From Streptomyces sp. NBC_01288 (GTDB lineage Bacteria; Actinomycetota; Actinomycetes; Streptomycetales; Streptomycetaceae), in the NCBI RefSeq assembly GCF_035982055.1, contig NZ_CP108427.1:1426001-1490000 (forward strand): 64,000 nucleotides of DNA. Direction: 5' to 3'. Of the stretch, positions 1 through 8,199 are shown piece by piece. The position numbers were made by a program, and so were the translations under genes. Numbering within the stretch: position 1 is the first letter of the stretch; every line of letters starts with the position of its first letter. A model generated the notes under the pieces. It was given only the letters and a program-made list of their open reading frames with translations. It was not told the origin of the DNA and made no database searches.

Positions 1-1
1 C

Positions 2-142
2 CCTGGCGACGAGAATTGGTGGGCGAAGCACCGGGACAGAGTGGAGCGGGCCGCCCTTAAGGGGCGCGGGGCTGAGTCTATTTGCGGCTCCGCCGCGGGG
101 CGCGACCAGCCCCCACTGCCCCGCAGTGAACGAACCACCTGA
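2..142 (+). CDS. Possible 3' end of an upstream gene running into a dispersed repeat (partial)
   Basis: One plus-strand frame is open from the window edge to a TGA at 140-142. Its first part (reading DENWWAKHRDRVERAAL) looks like ordinary coding sequence. The rest is simply the dispersed intergenic repeat read in frame, so the gene could instead end earlier in another frame (TAA at 58-60). No domain can be recognised in so short a piece. It would converge on the minus-strand ABC-F gene that ends at 156. Confidence 0.25.
   Translation, partial: PGDENWWAKHRDRVERAALKGRGAESICGSAAGRDQPPLPRSERTT
59..125. repeat. Dispersed GC-rich intergenic repeat, copy A
   Basis: The segment starts AAGGGGCGCGGGG and ends with CGCGACCAGCCCCC. 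The same family occurs inverted at about 8138-8190 and, in a shorter form, at 48628-48670 and 56097-56139. Copies A and B share the extra block containing GCGGCTCCGCCGCG. It lies between converging genes, where it could act as a bidirectional terminator. This is an inference from its placement and hairpin potential. Confidence 0.6.
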
Positions 143-155
143 ACCTCACCGCTAC

Positions 156-1799
156 TCACCGCCGCTCCGTCACCTCCCCGTCCGCCACCTCCAACCGCCG
201 AGTCACCTGAACCGCATCCAACATCCGCCGATCATGAGTGACCAGCAACAGCGTGCCCTCGTACGCATCGAGCGCCGACTCCAGTTGCTCGATGGCAGGC
301 AGATCGAGGTGGTTGGTCGGTTCGTCCAGGACCAGGAGGTTCACGCCCCGACCCTGGAGAAGCGCGAGCGCGGAACGGGTCCGCTCACCCGGTGACAGCG
401 TCCCCGCCTGCCGCATCACGTGATGCGCCTTGAGCCCGAACTTGGCCAGCAGCGTACGGACTTCGGCAGGCTCCGTATCCGGCACGGCCGCACAGAACGC
501 GTCGAGCAGAGACTCCGTACCGTGGAACAGCTGACGGGCCTGGTCGACCTCCCCCACCAGAACACCCGAACCGAGCGCCGCATGGCCCGCGTCCAACGGA
601 ATACGGCCGAGCAGCGCACCGAGAAGCGTCGACTTGCCCGCACCGTTCGCACCGGTCACGGCAACCCGGTCCGCCCAGTCGATCTGGAGAGACACCGGCC
701 CGAAGCTGAAGTCCCCCCGCCGTACCTCCGCGTCCCGCAGCGTCGCGACGACCGCACCCGAGCGCGGCGCGGACGCGATCTCCATCCGCAGGTCCCACTC
801 CTTGCGGGGCTCGTCGACGACATCGAGGCGCTCGATCATCCGCTGCGTCTGCCGCGCCTTCGCCGCCTGCTTCTCGCTCGCCTCGCTGCGGAACTTGCGG
901 CCGATCTTGTCGTTGTCGTTGTTCGCCTTGCGGCGGGCGTTCTTGACGCCCTTGTCCATCCAGCCGCGCTGCATCTGCGCCCGGTCCTGAAGCGCGGAGC
1001 GCTTGTCGGCGTACTCCTCGAAGTCGTCGCGGGCGTGCCGACGCGCCACGTCCCGCTCCTCCAGGTACGCCTCGTAGCCGCCGCCGTAGAGGTTGATCTG
1101 GTTCTGGGCCAGGTCGAGTTCGAGGACCTTGGTGACCGTGCGGGTGAGGAACTCGCGGTCGTGCGACACGACGACCGTGCCCGCGCGCAGGCCGGAGACG
1201 AAGCGTTCGAGGCGCTCCAGGCCGTCGAGGTCCAGGTCGTTGGTGGGCTCGTCGAGGAGGAAGACGTCATAGCGGGAGAGGAGCAGGGAGGCCAGGCCCG
1301 CGCGGGCCGCCTGGCCGCCGGACAGGGACGTCATCGGCTGGTCGAGGTCGATGGCGAGGCCGAGTGTGTCGGCGATCTCCTCGGCCCGCTCGTCGAGGTC
1401 CGCGCCGCCGAGGTCGAGCCAGCGCTCCAGGCTCGTCGAGTACGCGTCGTCGGCGCCGGGTGCCCCGTCGACCAGTGCCTGCGTGGCCTCGTCCATGGTC
1501 CGCTGGGCCTCGGCGACCCCCGTGCGACGCGCGAGGAACGCGCGCACGCTCTCGCCCGGGCGCCGGTCCGGTTCCTGCGGGAGGTGGCCTACGGTCGCTG
1601 CCGGCGGGGAGAGGCGCAGTTCGCCCTCCTCGGGGGCGAGGAGCCCGGCGAGCATCTTGAGCAGGGTGGACTTGCCCGCGCCGTTGGCACCGACAAGGCC
1701 GATCACATCGCCGGGGGCGACGACGAGGTCGAGCCCGGTGAAGAGGGCGCGGTCGCCGTGTCCGGCGGCGAGATTCTTGGCGACGAGAGTGGCAGTCAT
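156..1799 (-). CDS. ABC-F family ATPase (translation factor type)
   Basis: This 547-residue soluble protein has two ABC ATPase domains in tandem and no membrane segment, the ABC-F layout. Both domains have Walker A GANGAGKS, near residues 37-44 and again near 385. The signatures are LSGGQ (about 160) and LSPGE (about 470), and both Walker B motifs read LLDEPTN or VLDEPTN. The highly charged linker between the domains, around residues 240-330, matches the P-site tRNA interaction motif region. Family members act on the ribosome, either as EttA-like translation factors or as antibiotic-protection proteins. Nothing here separates those roles. The gene is monocistronic as far as can be seen. Confidence 0.92.
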   Translation of the reverse strand: MTATLVAKNLAAGHGDRALFTGLDLVVAPGDVIGLVGANGAGKSTLLKMLAGLLAPEEGELRLSPPAATVGHLPQEPDRRPGESVRAFLARRTGVAEAQRTMDEATQALVDGAPGADDAYSTSLERWLDLGGADLDERAEEIADTLGLAIDLDQPMTSLSGGQAARAGLASLLLSRYDVFLLDEPTNDLDLDGLERLERFVSGLRAGTVVVSHDREFLTRTVTKVLELDLAQNQINLYGGGYEAYLEERDVARRHARDDFEEYADKRSALQDRAQMQRGWMDKGVKNARRKANNDNDKIGRKFRSEASEKQAAKARQTQRMIERLDVVDEPRKEWDLRMEIASAPRSGAVVATLRDAEVRRGDFSFGPVSLQIDWADRVAVTGANGAGKSTLLGALLGRIPLDAGHAALGSGVLVGEVDQARQLFHGTESLLDAFCAAVPDTEPAEVRTLLAKFGLKAHHVMRQAGTLSPGERTRSALALLQGRGVNLLVLDEPTNHLDLPAIEQLESALDAYEGTLLLVTHDRRMLDAVQVTRRLEVADGEVTERR

Positions 1800-1880
1800 C
1801 AGACCGCCGATCCTAATCTGTCCCCTTCGCCGCCCGCGCCGCGGTTCTTCTCCGTCTCTTCTCCGTCCGCGCCGCGGTTT

Positions 1881-2906
1881 TCAGCGCGCCATCGCCTCCA
1901 CCAGCACGCTCCCGGTCGTCCGGGCCACGACGAAGGACTCGCCCTTGACCGCCTTCGCGTCCAGGGCGATGTGGTGGCGGCCGGGTTCCAGGACACCGTC
2001 GAAGACGTCCTGTGTGTGGCCGCGGTACAGACGGTCGAGACGGTACGCCGTGACGCGCACCCGGCACGGCGAGGTGACCTCGATGCCCGCCTCGCCGTCG
2101 GCGGCGACCAGGCGGGTCAGCCGGTGCTGGTCGGCGGGGCGGCGGTCCAGGGCGTGTTCGATCTGGGCGACGAGGAGCGGGACGATGGGGGCGAGGCCGT
2201 CGACGTAGGTCGCGTCGACCCCGGCGCGGTCGAACGCGGCCCGTACGGCGGCCCGTTCGGCCTGGGTGACGGCCCGGCCGAAGGCCACGGCACCATAGCC
2301 GCGGAGTTCGTCGGCGGGGACGTGGGTCGCGTCGCCGGTGATGTCGGCGCCGATGCCGATGGCGCGCAGGGCGGCGGCGAGTCTGTTCAGGACGGCCACG
2401 CGGGCGCCGATCAGCAGGACCCGGCGTTTGGCGACCGGGGGCTCGGTGCCGTCGATGAGGGAGTCGAGGGCCGCGCGGTACTCGGCTCCGGCGAAGCGGA
2501 AGGGACCTATGCCGTGGTAGCCGTTGCGCTCCAGGTCGGCGTGTTCGTCGGTCTGCCAGGCGAAGTCGCGCCAGATGAAGTCGGCGCCGTCCTGCTGAAT
2601 GACGGCGGTGACGGCGCCGCAGGCCAGGTCCTCGCACTCGGGGCAGCCGTAGATGACGTGGCGGCCGCCCTTCAGGGGTGGGTCCGTCTCCATCAGGAGG
2701 CTGCGGACCTGGGCGGTGAAGATCGCGGGCGGGACGTCGGAGGCGAGCGGGGAGACGGCGTCCAGGTCGGTGAGCTGGAACAGCAGCGGGCGGCCGTCGA
2801 CGATGAAGTCGACGAAGTCGCGGTGCACCTGGTAGCCGCCGTCCGCGAGGACTTCACCGGCGCGCATCGCCGGTGCGAGGCCGAAGGCGGCGTATTCGGC
2901 AGACAT
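1881..2906 (-). CDS. Conserved hypothetical protein with CPEC motif and Rossmann-like middle
   Basis: I do not recognise this 341-residue protein. The N-terminal third contains YGCPECEDLACG, a small Cys cluster that could bind metal, followed by a Trp-rich stretch. The middle, around residues 165-255, looks like an alpha/beta fold (RVLLIGARVAVLNRLAAAL). The last 80 residues are beta-rich and may form a sandwich domain. It is divergent from the D-amino-acid-oxidase-like gene across a 65-bp gap that contains a 6-bp inverted repeat, so the two may share regulation. The ATG at 2906 gives continuous coding bias from its first residue. Confidence 0.7.
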   Translation of the reverse strand: MSAEYAAFGLAPAMRAGEVLADGGYQVHRDFVDFIVDGRPLLFQLTDLDAVSPLASDVPPAIFTAQVRSLLMETDPPLKGGRHVIYGCPECEDLACGAVTAVIQQDGADFIWRDFAWQTDEHADLERNGYHGIGPFRFAGAEYRAALDSLIDGTEPPVAKRRVLLIGARVAVLNRLAAALRAIGIGADITGDATHVPADELRGYGAVAFGRAVTQAERAAVRAAFDRAGVDATYVDGLAPIVPLLVAQIEHALDRRPADQHRLTRLVAADGEAGIEVTSPCRVRVTAYRLDRLYRGHTQDVFDGVLEPGRHHIALDAKAVKGESFVVARTTGSVLVEAMAR

Positions 2907-2915
2907 GTTGTGAGT

Positions 2916-2934
2916 ATCCCCAGCATGAGGGGAT
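2916..2934. promoter_or_regulatory. Inverted repeat in divergent promoter region
   Basis: ATCCCC and GGGGAT form perfect 6-bp arms separated by 7 bp. They sit in the 65-bp gap between the minus-strand hypothetical gene (starts 2906) and the plus-strand flavoenzyme gene (starts 2972). The position fits an operator shared by both genes. No regulator gene is adjacent. Confidence 0.35.
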
Positions 2935-2971
2935 CTGAGCGCTGCATGGCATATTCCGCTACCGTCCGCGC

Positions 2972-3931
2972 ATGGAGAGCGCGAAGAGTGGTGATGTGAT
3001 CGTGGTCGGCGGGGGCGTCATCGGGTTGACGACGGCCGTCGTGCTGGCGGAGCGCGGTGCCCGGGTGCGGGTGTGGACGCGGGAGCCTGTCGAGCTGACG
3101 ACCTCGGCGGTCGCGGGCGCGCTGTGGTGGCCGTACCGGATCGATCCGGAGGCGCTCGTCGGTGAGTGGGCGCTCCAATCGCTCGTCGTGTACGAGGAGT
3201 TGGCGGCGCGGCCCGAGGAGACGGGCGTACGCATGGTCGAGGGCGTACAGGGTGAGACCCGGCTGGACGAGCTGGGACCCTGGGCGGCCCAGGTGCCTGG
3301 GTTGCGGCCGGCGCTGGCCGAGGAGTACGCGGGCGGCGGGCTGTGGGCGCGGTTGCCGTTGATCGACATGCCGGCCCATCTGCCGTGGCTGCGCGAGCGG
3401 TTCCTGGAGCTGGGCGGGACCGTCGAGGAGCAGTCTGTGGTGGACCTCACAGAGGTGCCGGCGGCCGTCGTCGTCAACTGCACGGGACTGGACTCCCTGG
3501 ACCTCGTGCCCGACCCCTCGGTACGGCCGGTGCGCGGGCAGTTGGTCGTCGTGGAGAACCCCGGGATCACGACCTGGCTGACGTCCGTCGACCACTCGGC
3601 CGACACCTCCACGTACTTCTTCCCGCAGCCGAGCGGCCTGATCCTGGGCGGCACGGCCGAGGAGGACGCCTGGTCGATGACACCCGACCCCGCGGTCGCC
3701 GAGGCGATCATCGCCCGCTGCGCGGCGATCCGCCCGGAGATCGCCGAGGCGCGCGTACTGGAACACCGGGTGGGGTTGCGGCCCACGCGGCCCTCGGTGC
3801 GGCTGGAGCGTGAAGTCCTGCGGGACGGGCGGGTGTTGGTGCACAACTACGGTCACGGTGGGGCGGGGATCACGGTGGCGTGGGGGTGTGCGCGGGAGGC
3901 GGCGGAGTTGGCGGGATCGGGAGCGGCCTGA
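2972..3931 (+). CDS. D-amino-acid oxidase-like FAD-dependent oxidoreductase
   Basis: This 319-residue flavoprotein probably oxidises D-amino acids to 2-oxo acids with release of hydrogen peroxide and ammonia. The dinucleotide-binding motif VVGGGVIGL is at residues 11-19. The DAO-type segment TSAVAGALWWPYR follows near residue 47. The C-terminal region has RVGLRPTRPSVRLE and NYGHGGAGIT, the substrate-Arg and FAD-binding signature of D-amino-acid or D-aspartate oxidases. The length is slightly below the usual 320-350. The gene ends near a degenerate repeat array and a strong hairpin at 4354-4385. Substrate specificity cannot be read from the sequence. Confidence 0.85.
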   Translation: MESAKSGDVIVVGGGVIGLTTAVVLAERGARVRVWTREPVELTTSAVAGALWWPYRIDPEALVGEWALQSLVVYEELAARPEETGVRMVEGVQGETRLDELGPWAAQVPGLRPALAEEYAGGGLWARLPLIDMPAHLPWLRERFLELGGTVEEQSVVDLTEVPAAVVVNCTGLDSLDLVPDPSVRPVRGQLVVVENPGITTWLTSVDHSADTSTYFFPQPSGLILGGTAEEDAWSMTPDPAVAEAIIARCAAIRPEIAEARVLEHRVGLRPTRPSVRLEREVLRDGRVLVHNYGHGGAGITVAWGCAREAAELAGSGAA

Positions 3932-4350
3932 GGAGTTCGGCCGCGTGTTCCGGTTCGCGGGAGGGAGTGGGCTGCGGGGTGCGGCCATCTCACCGGGCCT
4001 GCGCAGGGAGTTGGCTGCGGAGTTCGGCCGCCTCGCCGGGCCTGTGCGGGAGCGGGCTGAAGGGTTCGGCCACCTTTCTCAGCCTGGGCGACCTGGGCGA
4101 CCCGGGGATTGCGACCGCCCCACCCAGCCTGCGCCAGGGAGCGGGCCGCAGAGTTCGGCCACCTCACCGGGCCTGCGCTACAGGGGACGACCTGAGGAAC
4201 TCGGCCGCCCTGCCAGGCCTGCGCGACGGAGCGGGTTGGGGAGTTCGGCCGCCTTTCCCTGCCTGGGCGACCTGGGTATTTCGACCGCCTCGCCCCGCCT
4301 GCGCGACAGGGGCGGGGTGAGGAGTTCGGCCGCCCCACCCCACCAACCAG
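3932..4350. repeat. Degenerate tandem repeat array in a gene-free stretch
   Basis: The roughly 490-bp space between 3931 and 4423 has no convincing gene. It is filled with about eight or nine degenerate copies of a 45-60-bp unit built around GAGTTCGGCCGCC and CCGGGCCTGCGC. Examples lie near 3934, 4019, 4050, 4150, 4195, 4239 and 4321. Open frames through it encode only low-complexity protein repeated with the same period, so I treat them as artefacts. The array ends at a strong terminator hairpin. Confidence 0.65.
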
Positions 4351-4353
4351 ACA

Positions 4354-4385
4354 GGGGCGGCGGAGTCCACTCACTCCGCCGCCCC
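4354..4385. terminator. Strong bidirectional hairpin terminator
   Basis: GGGGCGGCGGAGT (4354-4366) pairs perfectly over 13 bp with ACTCCGCCGCCCC (4373-4385) around the loop CCACTC. It lies between the ends of two converging genes (stops at 3931 and 4423). There is no U-tract, as is common for Streptomyces terminators. Confidence 0.75.
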
Positions 4386-4422
4386 CGTCGAGCCGACCAG
4401 CCGACCAGCCGTCAATCCGCGG

Positions 4423-6387
4423 TCAGTTGCCCGGTACCCGCTGTGCGGAGCGCGGTGCGCGTACGCCGTCGAGGGTCTCGGTGTCGGATGGGACGGGCTT
4501 GCTGCCTGCCGTGGCCTTCGTGAACGCCGGTGCGCCGCCGACCAACGGGAGTTGGGCAGCGGTGCGGGACAGGTTCAGGGTGAGGGTCGGGGTGGTGGAC
4601 GGGGGGTCGATGAGGTCCTTGTCCGTGCCCGCGACGATCAGGGCGAGGCGGTGTCCGGCCGGGACGACGTGGTCGGTCGCCGCCAGGTCGAGGGTGATGG
4701 TGTAGGCCTTGCCCGGGGTGAGCGGTACGCCCTTCGTGGCGGAGGCGTAGTGGCCGAGGTCGGCCCAGCCGCGGCTGAAGACGGTGTAGTCGACTGCCGT
4801 GGTCTTGGCCTGGGTTGCCAGGAAGCATGCGCTGTCGCCGGCCGTGCTCTCGCCCCAGCAGGTGCGGTTCGTGAGCGTGGTGATGCCCTCGGCCGAGTCG
4901 GCGTAGTCCCGGATCGTGTCGGGGCCGACATCGACAAGTACGGCCGACAGATGGGCCGTTGAGGTCGTGGGCGTCGCGGTGATCGTCACCTTCGAGGAGC
5001 CCGACAGGCGCAGGTCCTTCGTGAGCGGCCCGGTGACGAAACCGGCCTTGTCCGCGGTCGACTTGTCGATCGCGGCCGCCCAGTCGGTCTCGCTCTCCTG
5101 CGGGTTGTCGGTGAACGTCTCGGTGCCCGCGCCGGTGCCGAGGCCGAGCGTGCCGACGCCCGCCTGGGTGCCCTGCGCCGGGTGGAGGGTGGTCGTCGCG
5201 GTGCCGCTCGGCGGCCAGGTCGCCGACGTGACCCACTGGTCGGGGTGGCGTTCGACGTCGGCCATCGGCCGGCGGTCGATTCCGTTGTCGTAGCCGAGGA
5301 GTTCGTGGTCGAACCAGCGGTGCAGGGTGTCCACGAAGTCCGCGCGACGGTAGTCGAAGGGGTCGACGTGGCCGGTCTGGGAGAGCCAGATCTTGCGCTC
5401 GACGCCGTTCTTCGCGAGGGCGTCCCACCACTGGCCGAAGTTCTTGGTGCGGACGTTGAGGTCCTGCATGCCGTGCACGAGGAACACGCTGGCCTTGACC
5501 TTGCTCGCGTCCTTCACGTAGTCGCGCTCGGTCCACAGCGGGGTCCAGTCGCCGGTGCGCGGGGCGCCGTCGACGAGTTTCTTCTGTACGGCCGCGCACT
5601 TGGCCTGCGCGTCGGGGCTCTCGACGGCGTTGGACAGCCAGTCGGGGCCGGAGTCGTAGAGCGGGGCGCCCTGGGCGAAGTAGTAGTCGTACCAGGAGGA
5701 GATGGAGCTGATCGGGACGATCGTCTTCAGGCCCTTCACGCCGGTGGCGGCGACGCCGTTGGCGATGGTGCCGTCCCAGCTCTTCCCGATCATCCCGGTG
5801 TTGCCGTTGGTCCAACTCGCCTGCGAGCGAACGGTTCCGGTGCGTGTCGTGTACGCCTTGGCGCGTCCGTTGAGCCAGTCGACGACAGCCTTCGCGGACT
5901 GGATGTCGGAGCGGCCGCCGACGTCGACGCAGCCGTCGGAGCGGTTGGTGCCGGCGAGGTCGACGCCGACGAAGGCGTAGCCGCGGGGCACGAAGTAGTT
6001 GTCGTAGAAGAGCGGCATCTGGACAACGTTGCCGCTCGCGTCGTACGTCTTCAGCTGGCTCTCGTTGCCGCGGCCGCAGCAGGAGAAGTAGGGGCTGGCG
6101 TCCATGATGACGGGGACTTTGCGGCCCTGGCGGGCGGGTTCGCTCGGCCGGACGATGTCGACGGCGACCCGGTCGGTCCTTCCGTCGCCGTCGCCGTCCA
6201 GTCCGGTGTCCACCCAGACGGCCTCGCGGACGGCCTTCGCGTAGGAGTAGACGGGTTGGCTCTCCTGTGGGGCGCTCTGGGCCGCTGTCGGGGTGAGGAA
6301 GGCGGCCAGGAGGGCGGCGATCGCCGCGGTCGCGAGCGATCTCCAGATCGTGAAGCGCGTGCGTTTCGGCATGCGCGGACGGTACAT
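4423..6387 (-). CDS. Secreted X-Pro dipeptidyl-peptidase (CocE/NonD S15 family)
   Basis: This 654-residue exported serine hydrolase probably removes X-Pro dipeptides from peptides outside the cell. Residues 10-40 are a signal peptide: basic start, then a hydrophobic Ala-rich core ending near TAAQSA. The alpha/beta-hydrolase domain carries the nucleophile elbow GKSWDG at about residue 200 and the His region SQTGHVDPFD at about 360. The C-terminal 220 residues are the jelly-roll domain typical of the family, including RALIVAGTD-like strands. A GGGAG Shine-Dalgarno lies upstream of the ATG. The M1 peptidase gene is divergent from it, so the pair may feed on the same peptides. Confidence 0.9.
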   Translation of the reverse strand: MYRPRMPKRTRFTIWRSLATAAIAALLAAFLTPTAAQSAPQESQPVYSYAKAVREAVWVDTGLDGDGDGRTDRVAVDIVRPSEPARQGRKVPVIMDASPYFSCCGRGNESQLKTYDASGNVVQMPLFYDNYFVPRGYAFVGVDLAGTNRSDGCVDVGGRSDIQSAKAVVDWLNGRAKAYTTRTGTVRSQASWTNGNTGMIGKSWDGTIANGVAATGVKGLKTIVPISSISSWYDYYFAQGAPLYDSGPDWLSNAVESPDAQAKCAAVQKKLVDGAPRTGDWTPLWTERDYVKDASKVKASVFLVHGMQDLNVRTKNFGQWWDALAKNGVERKIWLSQTGHVDPFDYRRADFVDTLHRWFDHELLGYDNGIDRRPMADVERHPDQWVTSATWPPSGTATTTLHPAQGTQAGVGTLGLGTGAGTETFTDNPQESETDWAAAIDKSTADKAGFVTGPLTKDLRLSGSSKVTITATPTTSTAHLSAVLVDVGPDTIRDYADSAEGITTLTNRTCWGESTAGDSACFLATQAKTTAVDYTVFSRGWADLGHYASATKGVPLTPGKAYTITLDLAATDHVVPAGHRLALIVAGTDKDLIDPPSTTPTLTLNLSRTAAQLPLVGGAPAFTKATAGSKPVPSDTETLDGVRAPRSAQRVPGN

Positions 6388-6515
6388 CGGTCAACTCCCG
6401 TGCCGGAAGAGGCACTCGGGGTGGTTCGCGGGGTCATGACGGCCGAATGGCGATCGTGTGACAGGAGGTGCCGTGGACAGGCGTGGTGCCACAGGGAGTG
6501 AATAGGCTCCGTACA

Positions 6516-6612
6516 GACTTCGTGGACCGACCCCTACGGCTCTTCGACCTTCGTGGACCCCCACGGCTCTCCGAACTTCTCGTGGAGCCCTACGACTTGG
6601 AGTTCTCGTGCA
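6516..6612 (+). repeat. Degenerate tandem repeat in the leader of the M1 peptidase gene
   Basis: Three imperfect copies of a 27-29-bp unit start near 6516, 6545 and 6572. Each has CTTCGTGGA or CTTCTCGTGGA followed by CCCTACGGCTCT or a variant. A truncated fourth copy (AGTTCTCGTGCA, 6601-6612) contains the GTG start of the next gene. The Shine-Dalgarno GGAG therefore lies inside the array. Confidence 0.5.
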
Positions 6613-8095
6613 CCGCAGAATCATCGCGCCGGGCGCACTCGCGGCGGCCTCCCTCATGCTGGCGATCCCGGCATCGGCGGCAAGCTACTCCCCCGGCGCT
6701 CCGGGCATCGGCGACCCCTATTACCCGGCCTACGGCAACGGCGGATACGACGTCTCGCACTACGACCTCAGGCTCCAATACCAGCCCGCCACCGACGAGT
6801 TGGCGGGCACGGCGACGATCCTCGCGAAGACCACGCAGGATCTGTCCCGCTTCGACCTCGACTTCCTGCTGGACGTGAGCGAGATCCGGGTCAACGGTGC
6901 GGCGGCGACGTTCGCGACCTCCGGCCAGCACGAGCTGGAGATCACCCCGAAGACCCCGCTGCCGAAGGGCACGCCGATCACGGTCGTGGTCCGCTACAGC
7001 GGGGTGCCGTCCACGAAGAGCGCGTACGGCTTCAACACCTGGCACCGCACCCCGGACGGCGCGGTCGCGGCGGACGAGCCCGAGTCCGCGTGGTGGTGGT
7101 TCCCGAGCAACGACCACCCCAGCGACAAGGCGACCTACGACGTGTCGGTCGCGGTGCCGAACGGCACCCAGGCCATCTCCAACGGCACGCTCCAGTCGAC
7201 GAGTTCACAACTCGGCTGGACCCGCTACAACTGGCGCCAGAACAAGCCCCAGGCCACCTATCTCGCCACGCTCGCGCTCGGCAAGTTCGACATCACCACC
7301 AGCACCTCGGACGGTGGCGTCCCCGTCATCAACGCCTACAGCAAGGACCTCGGCGACAACGACGGGGCGGCGCGGGCGAGCGTCGAGCGCACCGGCGAGA
7401 TCGTGGACTGGCTGAGCGGCTACTTCGGTCCGTATCCCTTCAGCAACGCCGGCGGGTACGTCCCCAACACGACCACCGGGTACGCGCTGGAGACCCAGAG
7501 CCGCGTCTACTACAGCCAGAAGCAGTTCGCGAACGGCGCCAACACCTCTGTCGTGGTGCATGAGTTGGCCCACCAGTGGTACGGCGACGACGTGTCGCTG
7601 AAGGGCTGGAAGGACATCTGGATCAACGAGGGCTTCGCGCGGTACGCGCAGTGGCTCTGGTCCGAGCACGAGGGCGAGGGCACGGCGCAGCAACTCGCCG
7701 ACTACGTCTACGCCTCGCATCCGGCGGACGACGCGTTCTGGACGATCGCGCCGGGTGACCCCGGGCCGGAGGACCAGTTCGAGCTGCCGGTCTACGACCG
7801 GGGTGCGCTGGCTATTCAGGCGCTGCGCAACGAGGTTGGTGACGATGCGTTCTTCGCCATTCTGAAGGGGTGGCCGAAGGAGCACGCTTACGGGAACGCG
7901 TCCGTCGCGGACTTCCGGGCTTACGCCGAGCAGGTGTCGGGGAAGTCGCTTTCCGCGCTCTTCGACACGTGGTTGTTCCAGCCGACCAAGCCTGCGGCTC
8001 CGGCTGCGCGGAGTGCGTCGATCACGAAGGCGGGTGTGGCTCCGGTGCAGCCGAAGTCCTGGAAGAAGATCGCGGCTACGAACGACGTGCACTGA
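6608..8095 (+). CDS. Secreted M1 family zinc aminopeptidase (short form)
   Basis: This 495-residue exported zinc metallopeptidase should release N-terminal residues from peptides. A signal peptide occupies residues 1-25 (Ala-rich, ending IPASAAS). The zinc site is HELAHQW at about 319-325, with the third ligand in NEGFA about 18 residues later. The usual GAMEN exopeptidase motif is represented only by the divergent GYALE upstream of the zinc site. The protein stops soon after the thermolysin-like domain and lacks the C-terminal helical domain of classic 850-residue M1 enzymes, as in other short actinobacterial forms. The GTG start at 6608 has GGAG six bases upstream. Confidence 0.92.
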   Translation: MHRRIIAPGALAAASLMLAIPASAASYSPGAPGIGDPYYPAYGNGGYDVSHYDLRLQYQPATDELAGTATILAKTTQDLSRFDLDFLLDVSEIRVNGAAATFATSGQHELEITPKTPLPKGTPITVVVRYSGVPSTKSAYGFNTWHRTPDGAVAADEPESAWWWFPSNDHPSDKATYDVSVAVPNGTQAISNGTLQSTSSQLGWTRYNWRQNKPQATYLATLALGKFDITTSTSDGGVPVINAYSKDLGDNDGAARASVERTGEIVDWLSGYFGPYPFSNAGGYVPNTTTGYALETQSRVYYSQKQFANGANTSVVVHELAHQWYGDDVSLKGWKDIWINEGFARYAQWLWSEHEGEGTAQQLADYVYASHPADDAFWTIAPGDPGPEDQFELPVYDRGALAIQALRNEVGDDAFFAILKGWPKEHAYGNASVADFRAYAEQVSGKSLSALFDTWLFQPTKPAAPAARSASITKAGVAPVQPKSWKKIAATNDVH

Positions 8096-8137
8096 GCGTC
8101 TGACGGGTTCGGTGGTGGGGGGCTGCTGGTCTGTTGT

Positions 8138-8190
8138 GGCTGGTCGCGTCCACGCGGCGGAGCCGCATATTGACACAGCCCCGCGCCCCT
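8138..8190. repeat. Dispersed intergenic repeat, copy B (inverted)
   Basis: This is the inverse orientation of the repeat at 59-125. The two share the GCGGCTCCGCCGC block, a short AT-rich spot and the GGGGCGCGGGGCTG end. It lies between the converging M1 peptidase and esterase-family genes, the same kind of site as the other copies. Confidence 0.55.
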
Positions 8191-8199
8191 GGAGGCGCC

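Noticed and set aside
420..2999. Very long plus-strand open frame (859 codons) across the ABC-F and hypothetical genes
   Set aside because: It is antisense to two well-supported minus-strand genes, and its product is Val/Ala/Arg/Glu-rich without any domain. Such shadows are usual in GC-rich DNA.
3853..4374. Minus-strand 173-codon frame in the repeat array
   Set aside because: It encodes only the repeat period (GGRTPQ-type motifs), has no ribosome site, and equivalent frames exist on the other strand.
4412..6415. Alternative minus-strand frame of 667 codons over the X-Pro peptidase gene
   Set aside because: It is an out-of-frame shadow, extremely Arg/Pro/His-rich, whereas the neighbouring frame encodes a complete peptidase with signal peptide and catalytic motifs.
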